DNA of 64,000 nucleotides from Pseudomonadota bacterium. Lineage in GTDB: Bacteria > Pseudomonadota > Gammaproteobacteria > Burkholderiales > Burkholderiaceae_C. The notes under the pieces were generated by a model that worked only from the letters and a program-made list of their open reading frames with translations, searched no databases and was not told the origin of the DNA. A program made the position numbers and the translations under genes. Shown here in pieces: positions 1-9,517 of the stretch (within the stretch, counting starts at the first letter, position 1; each line of letters begins with the position of its first letter). The DNA is taken from positions 1-64,000 of the forward strand of contig JAFEEG010000026.1 in assembly GCA_018241225.1 (NCBI GenBank), given 5' to 3'.

Positions 1-203
1 CGGTGAATCTGGGGGCTATCTCATCAATGGAAGAGGTCGCCGCACGGTTCGTCATGAAGCACCGACCAAGTTCGATTCTTCAAAGAGCGGCCACCGTTGA
101 AGAGGTCGCGAATCTCGTCGTGTATGTGGCGTCGAACCAAGCCTCTGCAACCACCGGAGCGGCGCTTCGTGTTGACGGGGGCGTGGTCGAGACCATCGCC
201 TGA
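1..203 (+). CDS. SDR-family oxidoreductase, C-terminal part
   Basis: This gene enters from the left edge and stops at the TGA at 201-203. The visible 66 residues match the end of classical short-chain dehydrogenases: a TVEEVANLVVYVAS helix followed by SATTGAALRVDGGVV, the usual substrate-loop and C-terminal strand region. The catalytic Tyr-x3-Lys and the Rossmann fold lie upstream of the window, so the substrate cannot be deduced. The epoxide hydrolase follows about 100 bases downstream on the same strand, so the two may belong to one catabolic unit. Confidence 0.8.
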   Translation, partial: VNLGAISSMEEVAARFVMKHRPSSILQRAATVEEVANLVVYVASNQASATTGAALRVDGGVVETIA

Positions 204-309
204 CTGAAATCTCTTGCCATCAAGGGGCGCTGGCTCAGGTGCTTACCTGGTCACCCCATCTGGCTCAACCCCATCCGTGCCCAGCTGGGCACATCCCAAG
301 GGAAGAATC

Positions 310-1644
310 GTGTACCGCTCAAATGACGGCCAGAGCGCCGCAACACCGACCACGCAGTCGGCCCTATCGCCCACCACTCGACGTGGAGTGCTCCACGCCG
401 GGTTGATGACCTTGGCGGCCAGCCTCCTGCCCGCCACCGACCTGTTCGCAGCAGCGGACCGCACTGCGGCTTCGGATGCAATCGTGCCGTTTCGCATCCA
501 GATTCCCGAGTCCATTCTGACGGACTTGCGTCAGCGACTTGCGAACACGCGCTGGCCTGAAAGGGAAACTGTGTCGGACGACACGCAAGGGGCGCAGCTC
601 GCCAAGGTCCAGACTTTGGTCGAATACTGGCGTACGAAGTACGACTGGCGCCGCCTGGAATCGCGCATCAACGGGTATCCGCAGTTCAAGACCACCATCG
701 ATGGTCTCGGCATCCACTACCTGCACATTCGGTCTCGCCATGCCGAGGCCACGCCGCTCATCATGACGCATGGCTGGCCTGGCTCCCTCGTCGAATTCCT
801 CGACGTCATCGAGCCGCTGGTCAATCCCACTGCGCACGGCGGCAAGGCCTCGGACGCGTTCCACGTGGTTCTTCCCTCGCTTCCCGGCTATGGCTTCAGC
901 GACAAGCCCACGGCGAAGGGCTGGGACCGCCGGCACATCGCCAAGGCGTGGGGGACTCTCATGTACCGACTGGGCTATGAGCACTATGTTGCCCAAGGCG
1001 GTGACTGGGGCAGCGTCGTCACCACAGAAATGGCGCGCCAGCAGCTTCCCGGCTTGGCCGCGGTGCACGTCAACCTGCCGTTCGTCGTCCCGGCGAAGTT
1101 CCCCGACCAGCCCACGGCCGAGGAGAAGCTTGCCATCGCCCAGGTCAACAAATTCGCGACCGACGGCTCAAGCTACCACTACCTGCAGGTGACTCGCCCT
1201 CAGACGATTGGGTATTCCCTTGCGGACTCGCCGGTCGGCCAGGCGGCGTGGATTTACGAGAAGCTCTCGGCGTGGACCGACAGCAAGGGCAATCCCGAAA
1301 GTGTGTTGAGCTACGACCAGATGCTCGACGACATCATGATGTACTGGGTCACGAACTCAGGTGCAGCGTCGGCTCGTATGTACGCAGAGAACTTCGACCT
1401 GTCCTTCGCGGCGGTCCCTCTCGACATCCCGGTTGCCGTCACAGTGTTTCCGGGCGAAATCTTCACGCCTCCGCGCGCATGGGCGGAGCAGACGTATCGC
1501 AAGCTTTACTACTGGAACCGCGCGCCCAAGGGTGGCCACTTCGCGGCCTTCGAGCAGCCGACCATCTTCGTCGCGGAAATGCGCAAGGCCTTCGCGACGA
1601 TGGGCAGGGCCTCGGGCAAAGTGGTACTCGCAGCAGGGCAGTAA
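310..1644 (+). CDS. Tat-exported epoxide hydrolase (alpha/beta hydrolase)
   Basis: The product is a microsomal-type epoxide hydrolase, which opens epoxides to diols through an Asp nucleophile. The sequence shows the EH N-terminal domain (VPFRIQIPESILTDLRQRL), the oxyanion loop HGWPGS, the nucleophile motif GGDWGS and a C-terminal catalytic His in GGHFAAFEQP. The N-terminus carries a twin-arginine motif (TTRRGVLHAG) followed by a hydrophobic Ala/Leu stretch, so export to the periplasm by Tat is likely. I chose the GTG at 310 because AGGGAAGA lies just upstream and it leaves a Tat signal of normal length. A TTG at 214 is the longer alternative. About 444 residues is usual for exported family members. 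Substrate unknown. Confidence 0.85.
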   Translation: MYRSNDGQSAATPTTQSALSPTTRRGVLHAGLMTLAASLLPATDLFAAADRTAASDAIVPFRIQIPESILTDLRQRLANTRWPERETVSDDTQGAQLAKVQTLVEYWRTKYDWRRLESRINGYPQFKTTIDGLGIHYLHIRSRHAEATPLIMTHGWPGSLVEFLDVIEPLVNPTAHGGKASDAFHVVLPSLPGYGFSDKPTAKGWDRRHIAKAWGTLMYRLGYEHYVAQGGDWGSVVTTEMARQQLPGLAAVHVNLPFVVPAKFPDQPTAEEKLAIAQVNKFATDGSSYHYLQVTRPQTIGYSLADSPVGQAAWIYEKLSAWTDSKGNPESVLSYDQMLDDIMMYWVTNSGAASARMYAENFDLSFAAVPLDIPVAVTVFPGEIFTPPRAWAEQTYRKLYYWNRAPKGGHFAAFEQPTIFVAEMRKAFATMGRASGKVVLAAGQ

Positions 1645-1802
1645 GGGGAGGGGGCGGGACGCTGGGCCGGCAGGCAAGTTCCGGTCTCCGCCGTGGCCGC
1701 CGAGAAAGCGAAGCCCTTTGCCAGTCAACCCCTGATACGCAACTCGGTCCACTCAGACAACTTCAGTTGACTAGAGAAGACCAACAGTTGATTTCAGTAA
1801 AT

Positions 1803-1819
1803 AGGCGCCTCCGGCGCTT
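1803..1819 (+). terminator. Short GC-rich stem-loop after the epoxide hydrolase
   Basis: Five perfect GC pairs (GCGCC/GGCGC), extended by a G-T and an A-T pair, close a TCC loop, and the run TTGTTT follows. This resembles a weak intrinsic terminator between the epoxide hydrolase and the next small gene. Confidence 0.4.
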
Positions 1820-1872
1820 GTTTGGATTGTTTATCTGCAATCCTGTCGGATTGATTGTACACAGTACTGCAG

Positions 1873-1898
1873 TTGCGCAGTTGCGCAGTTGCGCAGTT
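1873..1898. repeat. Three tandem copies of an 8-bp unit (TTGCGCAG)
   Basis: The unit TTGCGCAG occurs three times head to tail and is followed by TT, directly upstream of the small zinc-ribbon-like gene. It could be a slipped-strand repeat or a binding site. Nothing else supports a function. Confidence 0.6.
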
Positions 1899-1932
1899 CA
1901 GCGTTCAGTTCGGCATTCTGAAAGGACCTGAA

Positions 1933-2196
1933 ATGAGTGACTGGGCTGACTTTTGTGAGGGCGTAGGCATTGACCCAAACGCCCCCAACCAGTTTGATGA
2001 ATGGCTCTACAAGGAGAGCACGGCGCAAGCAGGGGCGCGAGGGCGCTCGGGTTTAGTCAACCACCGCAAGCGACTGGCCAACTTGGCGGACCCTGGTTGC
2101 GATAGATGCGGTGGTACGGGCTACCTTGGCAAATATCGCTGGAACTGCGGCGGTCGGTGCTTCCGGTGCCTGCCCGATGAGAGATGGGGCCAATAG
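1933..2196 (+). CDS. Small protein with a DnaJ-like Cys cluster, unknown function
   Basis: This 87-residue protein starts at an ATG preceded by AAAGGA. Its C-terminal third contains CDRCGGTGYL followed by a second group ending CFRCLP. The spacing recalls a single zinc-binding CxxCGGxG unit of the DnaJ zinc finger. The N-terminal half (DWADFCEGVGIDPNAPNQFDEWLYKES) is not recognised. Similar small zinc-ribbon proteins are common on plasmids and prophages. The 268 bases after it, up to the oxidoreductase on the other strand, show no convincing gene. Confidence 0.5.
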   Translation: MSDWADFCEGVGIDPNAPNQFDEWLYKESTAQAGARGRSGLVNHRKRLANLADPGCDRCGGTGYLGKYRWNCGGRCFRCLPDERWGQ

Positions 2197-2464
2197 GCTA
2201 CTCTCTCCCGTGGCCTCACCTCGCAAACTGCTTGCAAGGCGCGCCGCGCGGCCCTTGCGCCGGAGCAATCCATCAGGCTTGCAACCTTGCGCGTGACAGC
2301 CTCCTCCACTGTTGGGCTCGCGAGGCAATTTAAGTCCTGAGCAACTGAAGCCGTTCTGCGGCCAATTCAGTAGCCGGCAGGGCGACAAGCCCGGTACGGG
2401 TGCGAAACCTTCGTCGAAGGGGTTCAAGCCCCAGCGACACCTCAATCGCCCGCCTCGTAGCATC

Positions 2465-5400
2465 CTACGCCGCCTTCTTCAGCGCTATGACGCGACGCTG
2501 AAGCGCCGCAAGGAGCACCTCCTCCTGCTTACGGGCAGCTGTGATTGCGCGCGCTCTGATGTGGCCGTATCCGCGGATACCGTCCGGCAGTTCCGCCAGC
2601 TTAACCGCCACGTCGTACTGGCCGGCGTCGCGCGTGGTGGCGATGACCGACAACGCTTGGTCGACGTTTGACTTGTACTGCGCAATCAGAGCACGCTCAA
2701 TCCGGCGCTCTTCCGTGCGGCCAAAGAAATCCAGGGCAGTCCCTCGAAGAAAGCGCAGTTTCGCCAGCAGGCGGAACGCAGGAACGACCCACGGCCCAAA
2801 CTCGCGCTTCTTGAGCTCACCAGTCGCGGGGTCATGCTTCGAAAGAATCGGCGGGGCAAGGTTGAACACCAGCTTGAAATCGCCTTCGAACTTACGCTCC
2901 ACGCTCTGGAGGAAGCCTGTTTCGGTGTAGAGCCGCGCCACTTCGTATTCGTCCTTGATGGCCATCAGCTTGAAGTAGTAATTCGCTACGGCGCGAGTCA
3001 AGGTGGTGCGACCAGGGAAGCTGCTGTGTTCGACGGCTCGAACATGCGCCACGTAGTCGGCGTACTGCGCGGCATACGCCTCGTTCTGATACTCCGTCAG
3101 GAAGCGCCTGCGCCACTCGATGGCCTCGTCCAAGTCCTCGATGGCTGCAGGCGAGAGTCCCTTGTCATGGTTGGCCTGGAGGTTCGCCAACATGCGCTCG
3201 ACCGCGTTCGGGTCCACGACCGTACGACGCCCCCACACGAAGGCATCCCGGTTCATCTGCTGCTGCGCGCCATTGAGTTCAATCGCCTTCTCAATCGCCT
3301 CGGCCGTAACTGGAATCAAGCCGCGCTGGTACGCAAAGCCCAGCATGAACATGTTCGCCGCAATGCCATCCCCCATCAGTGCAGTTGCAATGCGCCCAGC
3401 CTCCACGAAGTCTGAGCTCTCGGCGCCGACCGCCTCTACGATGTTGCGGTGCAGGCTGCCCCGCGGGTACTGCATGTCAGCCTTGCGAGTGAACTCTCCC
3501 GGCATCGTCTCCTGGGTGTTGACGACCATGCGCGTGCGTCCCTTGCGCGTAGCAGCCAGCGTCTTTGAGTTGCCGGCCACAATCATGTCGCACCCCAGAA
3601 CAAGATTCGCACCTCCGGCGGCAATGCGGATGGTCTTGATGGCGTCAGGCGATTTGCCGAACCGCAGGTGACTCCACACCGAACCGCCTTTCTGGGCCAA
3701 GCCAGCCATGTCCAGGATGCCGCATCCCAGGCCTTGAAGGTGGGCAGCCATTCCCAAAATCGCGCCGATGGTGACCACGCCGGTGCCGCCCATGCCCGTG
3801 ACGAGGATGCTGTAGACGCCGCCGTCGAGCGACGGCAGCTCGGGCTCTGCCAGCGCAACGAACAGGCCGCCGGATTCGGCGACCCGCTCGGGTTTGCGCA
3901 GCGAACCGCCAAGCACAGTGACGAAGCTGGGGCAAAAGCCCTTCACGCACGAGTAGTCCTTGTTGCAGGACGACTGGTCGATGGTTCTCTTGCGGCCGAG
4001 CTCGGTCTCGAGCGGCTGGACCGACACACAATTGGACTTCACGCCGCAGTCTCCGCACCCTTCGCAGACTAGGTCGTTGATGAGCAGGCGCTTGGCTGGG
4101 TCAGGGAACTTGCCGCGTTTGCGCCGGCGGCGCTTCTCCGCGGCGCAGGTCTGGTCATAAATTAGGGCGGTGGTTCCCTCAATCTCCCGTAGTTCCTTCT
4201 GGACGACGTTGATGTCGTCTCGATGGTGAACGGTCAAGCCCGCAGGCCAGTTGATGCCAGCTGGGTACTTCTCGGGTTCGTCGCTGACGACCACGATGCG
4301 TTTGACGCCCTCGGCGTGGACCTGGTGCGCGATGGTGGGAACGTCTAGGGGGCCGTCGTGGCGTTGTCCGCCCGTCATGGCCACGGCGTCATTGAAGAGA
4401 ATCTTGTAGGTGATGTTGGTCTTCGCAGCGACCGCGGCTCGGATAGCCAGCAGGCCCGAATGGAAGTAGGTGCCGTCGCCGATGTTCTGGAACATGTGCT
4501 GGCGCTTGGAGAACGGAGCCTCGCCAACCCACGACATGCCCTCGGCGCCCATCTGGGTGTATCCGGTGGTGGAGCGGTCCATCGCCTGGGCCATCCAGCT
4601 GCATCCGATGCCTGCGTAGCCCTTGCTGCCCTCCGGAAGCACCGTCGACGAATTGTGGGGGCAGCCGCTGCAGAAATAGAAGCTGCGAGACAAGATGTCG
4701 ATGACACCCTTGGGCGCCCGCATGGCCCGAATCTCCTCGAGGCGCTGGCGCAGGGCTTCGAGCTTGCCGTCGTGAAGCTGGAGAAGGCGTTCTGCGATGG
4801 CGACTGCGATTTGGTTCGAGTCGAGTGCCATTTCGGATTGAAAGAGGCTCGCTCCCTCCTCGTCGAGCTTCCCGACGATGGCAGGCGCGCCGGCCTTCCC
4901 GTAGAGCTGCTCCTTGAGTTGGGTCTCCAGGAGGCTGCGCTTTTCCTCCACCACGATGACCTTCTGCAGTCCCTCGACGAACCGTGCGGCACCGATGGGC
5001 TCAAGTGGCCAGGTCATGCCGACCTTGTAGATGCGAAGCCCCAGGTCGCCCGCCTGGTCTTCTGTGAGGTCCAGGTCGTGGAGTGCCTGCAGCACGTCGA
5101 GGTAGCTCTTCCCGTGCGTGGCGATGCCCAGCTTCGCCGAGGCACCATTCACTACGACCCGGTCGATGGCATTGACCCGCGCGAAGGCCTTCACCGCTTC
5201 GAGCTTGTGCCGATGCAACCTGGCTTCTTGGGCGTGCGGCGTGTCCGGCTGGCGGAGGTTCAATCCGCCAGTCGGCATTTCCACGCTGTCCGGCAGGACG
5301 ACACTAACGCGGTCTACGTCGACGTCGATGGACGCGGTAGCCTCCACGGTGTCCTTGACGCATTTCATGCCGACCCAGCAGCCGCTGTAGCGCGACAGTG

Positions 5401-5962
5401 CCCAGCCGATGAGTCCGAAGTCGAGGATTTCCTGGACGCCGGCGGGACTTAGGACCGGAATCATGGCGTCCACCATCGCGAACTCGCTTTGATGGCAGGT
5501 CGTCGAAGATTCGCAGGTATGGTCGTCCCCCATGAGGACTAGGACGCCGCCGTGCTTCGATGAGCCCGCCAGGTTCCCGTGCCGGAAAGCGTCACCTGTG
5601 CGGTCGACACCAGGACCCTTGCCGTACCACATGGCAAACACGCCGTCGTACTTCCCCTCGCCGCTGGCCTCGGCCTGCTGTGAACCCCAGACGGCGGTGG
5701 CCGCCAGGTCTTCGTTGACGCCAGGGACGAACACGACGTTGTGGCCGGCGAGAGGTTTGGCAGCCTTGCTTAGCTGCTCGTCGAAGGTGCCCAGTGGCGA
5801 CCCGCGGTAGCCGGAGATATACCCCGCGGTGTTGAGCCCCCGCGCCTGGTCGCGCATGTGCTGAGTCATCGGCAGGCGAACCAGAGCCTGGGTGCCTGAT
5901 ATGAAGACCCGGCCGTGGGTTAAAGAGTACTTGTCGTCGAGGCTGACTTGGCGAAGGCTCAT
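2465..5962 (-). CDS. Fused indolepyruvate:ferredoxin oxidoreductase-type 2-oxoacid oxidoreductase
   Basis: The 1165-residue product matches the fused alpha-beta indolepyruvate ferredoxin oxidoreductases of proteobacteria. These decarboxylate aryl-pyruvates or related 2-oxoacids to acyl-CoA with thiamine diphosphate and Fe-S clusters. The N-terminal pyrimidine-binding part contains GYRGSPLGTFD, the central part CSGCPHNSST, and the Fe-S region CEGCGDCGVKSNC with further cysteines (SCNKDYSC, GFCPSF). The gamma-like domain has GMGGTGVVTIG. Length is typical. It is transcribed away from the GntR regulator, which is the obvious candidate controller. The true substrate is uncertain, because this fused family also acts in aromatic-acid catabolism. 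Confidence 0.88.
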   Translation of the reverse strand: MSLRQVSLDDKYSLTHGRVFISGTQALVRLPMTQHMRDQARGLNTAGYISGYRGSPLGTFDEQLSKAAKPLAGHNVVFVPGVNEDLAATAVWGSQQAEASGEGKYDGVFAMWYGKGPGVDRTGDAFRHGNLAGSSKHGGVLVLMGDDHTCESSTTCHQSEFAMVDAMIPVLSPAGVQEILDFGLIGWALSRYSGCWVGMKCVKDTVEATASIDVDVDRVSVVLPDSVEMPTGGLNLRQPDTPHAQEARLHRHKLEAVKAFARVNAIDRVVVNGASAKLGIATHGKSYLDVLQALHDLDLTEDQAGDLGLRIYKVGMTWPLEPIGAARFVEGLQKVIVVEEKRSLLETQLKEQLYGKAGAPAIVGKLDEEGASLFQSEMALDSNQIAVAIAERLLQLHDGKLEALRQRLEEIRAMRAPKGVIDILSRSFYFCSGCPHNSSTVLPEGSKGYAGIGCSWMAQAMDRSTTGYTQMGAEGMSWVGEAPFSKRQHMFQNIGDGTYFHSGLLAIRAAVAAKTNITYKILFNDAVAMTGGQRHDGPLDVPTIAHQVHAEGVKRIVVVSDEPEKYPAGINWPAGLTVHHRDDINVVQKELREIEGTTALIYDQTCAAEKRRRRKRGKFPDPAKRLLINDLVCEGCGDCGVKSNCVSVQPLETELGRKRTIDQSSCNKDYSCVKGFCPSFVTVLGGSLRKPERVAESGGLFVALAEPELPSLDGGVYSILVTGMGGTGVVTIGAILGMAAHLQGLGCGILDMAGLAQKGGSVWSHLRFGKSPDAIKTIRIAAGGANLVLGCDMIVAGNSKTLAATRKGRTRMVVNTQETMPGEFTRKADMQYPRGSLHRNIVEAVGAESSDFVEAGRIATALMGDGIAANMFMLGFAYQRGLIPVTAEAIEKAIELNGAQQQMNRDAFVWGRRTVVDPNAVERMLANLQANHDKGLSPAAIEDLDEAIEWRRRFLTEYQNEAYAAQYADYVAHVRAVEHSSFPGRTTLTRAVANYYFKLMAIKDEYEVARLYTETGFLQSVERKFEGDFKLVFNLAPPILSKHDPATGELKKREFGPWVVPAFRLLAKLRFLRGTALDFFGRTEERRIERALIAQYKSNVDQALSVIATTRDAGQYDVAVKLAELPDGIRGYGHIRARAITAARKQEEVLLAALQRRVIALKKAA

Positions 5963-6097
5963 TGGGAACTCTCATGAGTGGGACCAAACCGGCGCATCTC
6001 CTAAGAGCAGCAAGGCCTAACGCCAGGACGCTGCTGCCATAGGGAAAGCTCGCAGTTGAAGCAAGCCGGTCAAAGTTCTATAACTCTATGTCGGTAC

Positions 6098-6111
6098 AAG
6101 TGTCGACACTT
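6098..6111. promoter_or_regulatory. Perfect 14-bp palindrome, candidate GntR operator
   Basis: AAGTGTCGACACTT is a perfect palindrome centred on GTCGAC, in the divergent region between the oxidoreductase gene and the gntR gene. FCD-type GntR regulators often bind short palindromes of this kind in their own promoter. Position and symmetry make it the best operator candidate here. Confidence 0.5.
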
Positions 6112-6161
6112 ATCTTTTGGGCTCATGAATGTGCAGGCAGCGTCATGGAAATCCCTTGGTA

Positions 6162-6193
6162 GAGACTCGCAGCGCTCGAGACTCGCAGCGCTC
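6162..6193. repeat. Tandem duplication of a 16-bp unit
   Basis: GAGACTCGCAGCGCTC is present twice head to tail, followed by GAGAGTCG. It lies between the palindrome at 6098 and the gntR start. It may be a recent duplication in the leader. Confidence 0.7.
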
Positions 6194-6259
6194 GAGAGTC
6201 GACGCGCACTGTTTCGCGCCGGCTCGGCTGAGCACCGCGGCGTCGCACTGGTCCACCTT

Positions 6260-7051
6260 ATGAAGCACGCCAAGACCAAGCAGACACGGCCTGCAAAGGT
6301 TGCGACAGTCCGGGACGAAAGCAACGTGCAGCGGCTTTACTACGAGCTGCGCGACCGGGCGATGCGGTACGACTTCAAACCTGGCGCCCGCATCAACGAA
6401 AAGCAACTCGGCGAGCAGTTTGGCGTCGCACGGGCCACTCTCCGGGAAGCTCTGAATCGCCTCGCCGCGGAAGGGCTGCTCGAGTTCGTCTTGAACAAGG
6501 GGTTCTTCCGCAAGGCCATCAGCGTCGATGAGGTCTTTGACCTCTACCAGGTCCGCATCGCCCTTGAGCGTCGAGCAGTGATGCTGGCCATCCAGCGGGC
6601 ATCGGACGGCGAAATCGCCTCAGTCAAGGATTTCTGGGTCGACGTGATGAAGCGGTCCGCGACGATGACCACAGGAGACATGGTGCTTGCCGACGAGGAA
6701 TTTCACCGCCGGCTCGTCGCCCTCTCGCACAACAAAGAAATCGTGTCCTTCATGGAAATCGTCACGCGTCGAATCCATGTTGCTCGCCATGTCGACATCG
6801 AGCAACTTTCCTCGTGGAACCTCACGTCGTTCGATGCGCACATGAACATCATCGACTTCATAGCGCTGCGAAAGACCGAGGAAGCGCTACGAGCGCTCGC
6901 CGACCACATCGACATGAGCCTCAAACGGGCAATCGAAATCACGAAGGAAATGGTTGCCCGCTTCTTCTTAGTTGAAGCATCCCCATCGCTCCAGGCCGCC
7001 GACCGCTCTTCCGGGGCTCGAACAATCACGGCGGAGCAAGGCCTGGCGTAG
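6260..7051 (+). CDS. GntR-family transcriptional regulator with FCD domain
   Basis: A winged-helix domain (LGEQFGVARATLREALNRLAAEGLLE) is followed by an all-helical FCD ligand domain. The metal-binding residues of FCD proteins are visible: Asp and His in ADEEFHRRL, His in DAHMNIIDF and His in ALADHIDMS. These usually coordinate a metal with a carboxylate ligand. I start at MKHAKTKQ. A longer reading from 6056 adds 68 residues of low-complexity sequence and is less likely. The gene diverges from the 2-oxoacid oxidoreductase and precedes the araC-like gene by 35 bases, so it probably controls the left-hand catabolic genes. Confidence 0.85.
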   Translation: MKHAKTKQTRPAKVATVRDESNVQRLYYELRDRAMRYDFKPGARINEKQLGEQFGVARATLREALNRLAAEGLLEFVLNKGFFRKAISVDEVFDLYQVRIALERRAVMLAIQRASDGEIASVKDFWVDVMKRSATMTTGDMVLADEEFHRRLVALSHNKEIVSFMEIVTRRIHVARHVDIEQLSSWNLTSFDAHMNIIDFIALRKTEEALRALADHIDMSLKRAIEITKEMVARFFLVEASPSLQAADRSSGARTITAEQGLA

Positions 7052-7086
7052 CGGTGACCGCGGTTTGAGTCCTTCGGGAGATTTCG

Positions 7087-7926
7087 ATGTCCGACCCTCT
7101 ACGCATCATCCATGGCCGGTTTGGGAGAGCCGTACTCGTGCGCCTCGACCATTCCATGGTCGTCCACGCACACAGGGAATGTCACATCGTCTTCAAGATA
7201 GGCGGGGCGGACATCCAGTTTGGCGTCGGTGCCAAGGAGTATCCGGTCACGGCGCATAGCGCACTCATGATTAACGCGTGGGAGCCTCACTACTACCACT
7301 ACCGAGAAACAGAGGCCAAGACTGTCCTGCTTGCCTTCTACCTCAACCCTCATTGGTTGAAGGAGGTCGACCGGCGCTTCGCGGGAAGCACCCATCCCAA
7401 GTTCTTCGAGCGTCCAGTGGAGGTTCTGACCTCCCGCCTTGCACGAGGACGTGACGACGTGCTGGACGCGCTCGGGCAGCTCGAGCCGCCGAACGTACAG
7501 GACATGGAGAACCTCATCGCATCCATCTTCTCGGAGATTCTCACGCTGTCTCCTCCTAGAACGCTCCCTCAGCTCGCGAGCGAACGGGTTGAGCGCGACT
7601 ACGATGCGCGGATTCGAAAAATTGTTGAACGGATGCTCGGCGACGGTGACTTGCTCAGCCGTCCCGAGGACCTGGCTGCGTCGGCCGGGCTGTCACGCGC
7701 GCAGTTCTTCAGGCTTTTCAAGAAGTCGACCGGACTACCGCCCACCCTGTTCCTGAGCATGTTGAAGATGGAAGCGAGCCTGGCGAAGGTTGCTCAGCGT
7801 GACATCTCCCTGCAGGACATTGCCTTTGACCTGGGATTCGACACGGCCGGAAACTTCACCCGCTTCTTCGTTGGCATGCAGGGCTTTGCGCCCAGCAAGT
7901 ACCGGAAGCTACTTGAGGTAGTTTGA
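7087..7926 (+). CDS. AraC-family transcriptional regulator
   Basis: The 279-residue protein has an N-terminal cupin-like sensing domain (HRECHIVFKIGGADIQFGVG) and a C-terminal double helix-turn-helix. The first HTH is LAASAGLSRAQFFRLFKKSTG and the second ISLQDIAFDLGFDTAGNFTRFF with the FAPSKYR end. It sits directly downstream of gntR on the same strand and ends about 100 bases from the convergent cupin gene. Target genes are probably the neighbouring catabolic genes, by context only. Confidence 0.85.
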   Translation: MSDPLRIIHGRFGRAVLVRLDHSMVVHAHRECHIVFKIGGADIQFGVGAKEYPVTAHSALMINAWEPHYYHYRETEAKTVLLAFYLNPHWLKEVDRRFAGSTHPKFFERPVEVLTSRLARGRDDVLDALGQLEPPNVQDMENLIASIFSEILTLSPPRTLPQLASERVERDYDARIRKIVERMLGDGDLLSRPEDLAASAGLSRAQFFRLFKKSTGLPPTLFLSMLKMEASLAKVAQRDISLQDIAFDLGFDTAGNFTRFFVGMQGFAPSKYRKLLEVV

Positions 7927-8026
7927 ATGCTCGAGCCACTCGAGACATCGCTCGGAAGTTGCGGCGTGCGCTAGGAGGGGACGCGCCCCAAGCTAGCGAC
8001 CGGGCGTCGAGATGACGCTCCGCAGA

Positions 8027-8386
8027 CTACTTCCACTCGACCAGTATCTCGCGGTAGGTCTCGGTACCCACGTTCTTTGCCTTGTGCTTTGCCGGTACCT
8101 TGACACCCTTCCCGATGTCCGACATCACCTCAATCGTTCCATCTTGCACCTTGAGTTCGAAGATGCCGTCCGTCGGGACCGGGAAAAGGCCTACGTCGTT
8201 GCCATGCTCATCGTAGATTTGAAGAGGGGCTCCCTGGACGGCAAACCACATGTACGAGTGGTCATGCGTATGCACAGGGGTTTCTTCTCCAGCCGGCAGG
8301 ACAAAGTCCCACACAATGATTTTGTCGTTCTCGAAAAGCTTCTTGCTTCCGACTCCGGCCTCTTTGGTCACTTCAATTGTCTCCAT
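8027..8386 (-). CDS. Small cupin-domain protein
   Basis: This 119-residue single-domain cupin contains PVHTHDHSYMWFAVQG, the first cupin motif with two or three metal-binding His. The second motif is degenerate. Such proteins act as small isomerases, dioxygenase-like enzymes or metabolite-binding proteins. The substrate is not deducible. It is convergent with the araC-like gene. Confidence 0.75.
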   Translation of the reverse strand: METIEVTKEAGVGSKKLFENDKIIVWDFVLPAGEETPVHTHDHSYMWFAVQGAPLQIYDEHGNDVGLFPVPTDGIFELKVQDGTIEVMSDIGKGVKVPAKHKAKNVGTETYREILVEWK

Positions 8387-9205
8387 TCTTTGCCTCGCTT
8401 AGTAGTTGAGTAACCACGCTTTCACTGCGGCATCGTGGCACTTCCGTCGGAACCGTGTATCAGCGCCACATAGTGGCACGGCTAAAACCGCGAATCCGAG
8501 GCTCCATATTGATGCAGTAATACGAGAAGGCCTTATCAAGTACCTGCGTTACTTATCAGTACGTCTCAACACTTGGCGGAGCGGCTCACGAGTTGAACTG
8601 TCCGAGGGCCACCGTTTAGCCACGTATCACTGCGAGGCTGACCGCCGGTTGCGCTGGCAAACTTGCCCGCAGCCAGTAGCAATCGGGCCTAGGCCTGTTA
8701 GCTGTAGGCGACAAGACGGGGCCTGTCCCGAAAGGTCGCCTCCTCACATAGCACCTCACTGCACGGGACTTCCTTGGTCCGGGATGCGTGCGAATTGCGA
8801 GGGGCGGGCCAAACGACGGGACTAGTCGAAGCAGATTTCAGCTGGGCTACCCGTTTGAGCGAACTCACTGCGAACTCGGTACTGGATGTCACGTCTGTCA
8901 GAAGTTGGGGACGGGGCTCGTGACGAAATATCCGCGCTGCCGCGAATGCCGACATCGCGGCTAGGTCCGCTAGGTTGCGGAGGCCTGCGGTTCCCGGTGG
9001 GCTTGAGAAGTCCGCACCGGCGACGAAGCCGCGATGCGCTTCGAAAGTCCGCTTTCCCCTTCGGCGCTAGTTCCGCTCAGGGCCCAAACGTGCCCTTCCT
9101 GAAACTCGGAAGAGCGGCTCCTGGCCCTCGCGGGTCAGGGGCCAAAGTCGCGGCCGGATGGGAGAGCACGCGCCGAGGGGAGAACTACCTGGTACAGGTC
9201 GGGGC
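8387..9205. other. About 0.8 kb without a recognisable gene
   Basis: Several reading frames are open here, but none shows a known domain or a credible start. The stretch separates the left catabolic cargo from the transfer cluster, and fragments such as GTCCGCTTTCCCC look like ordinary intergenic remnants. No insertion-sequence ends were seen. Confidence 0.5.
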
Positions 9206-9517
9206 CTACTTCTTGCCCCAGACCTTGAAGTCGATGTCCCACAACTGCTGGTCGTACGTGAATCGCTGGCGATAGAGGCGAGGCCGGGCAGCCAGCACGC
9301 CCGATCGCATCTTGCTGCGCAGGCGCCGCAGCGCCCACGCGATGGTGCGGTTCTTGTAGGCCGCGTAGCCGAAGACGGCGCACACGACCAGGGCAATGCC
9401 CACCGTCCACCACGAGAAGTGAAAGAGCGCGAGCACCATGGGGGCGCCGGCCTGCGGAGGCAGCGGCGTGCCGGGGATCCGATAGGTCCGGCCGGTTCGT
9501 GGCCAGTACGAGTTCAT
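9206..9517 (-). CDS. icmT: IcmT/TraK-like type IVB transfer protein
   Basis: This is a small 103-residue protein with one strong membrane segment (LFHFSWWTVGIALVVCAVFGYAAY) and a basic tail. The N-terminus (MNSYWPRTGRTYRIPG), the FHFSWWT stretch and the size fit the IcmT/TraK family of IncI-type conjugation systems. It overlaps the end of dotB by four bases, so the two are translationally coupled. IcmT is an inner-membrane component needed for Dot/Icm function. Confidence 0.7.
   Translation of the reverse strand: MNSYWPRTGRTYRIPGTPLPPQAGAPMVLALFHFSWWTVGIALVVCAVFGYAAYKNRTIAWALRRLRSKMRSGVLAARPRLYRQRFTYDQQLWDIDFKVWGKK

Noticed and set aside
8387..9205. Small genes in the gap before the transfer cluster
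   Set aside because: Open frames on both strands show no domain, no good ribosome-binding site and a composition typical of shadows.
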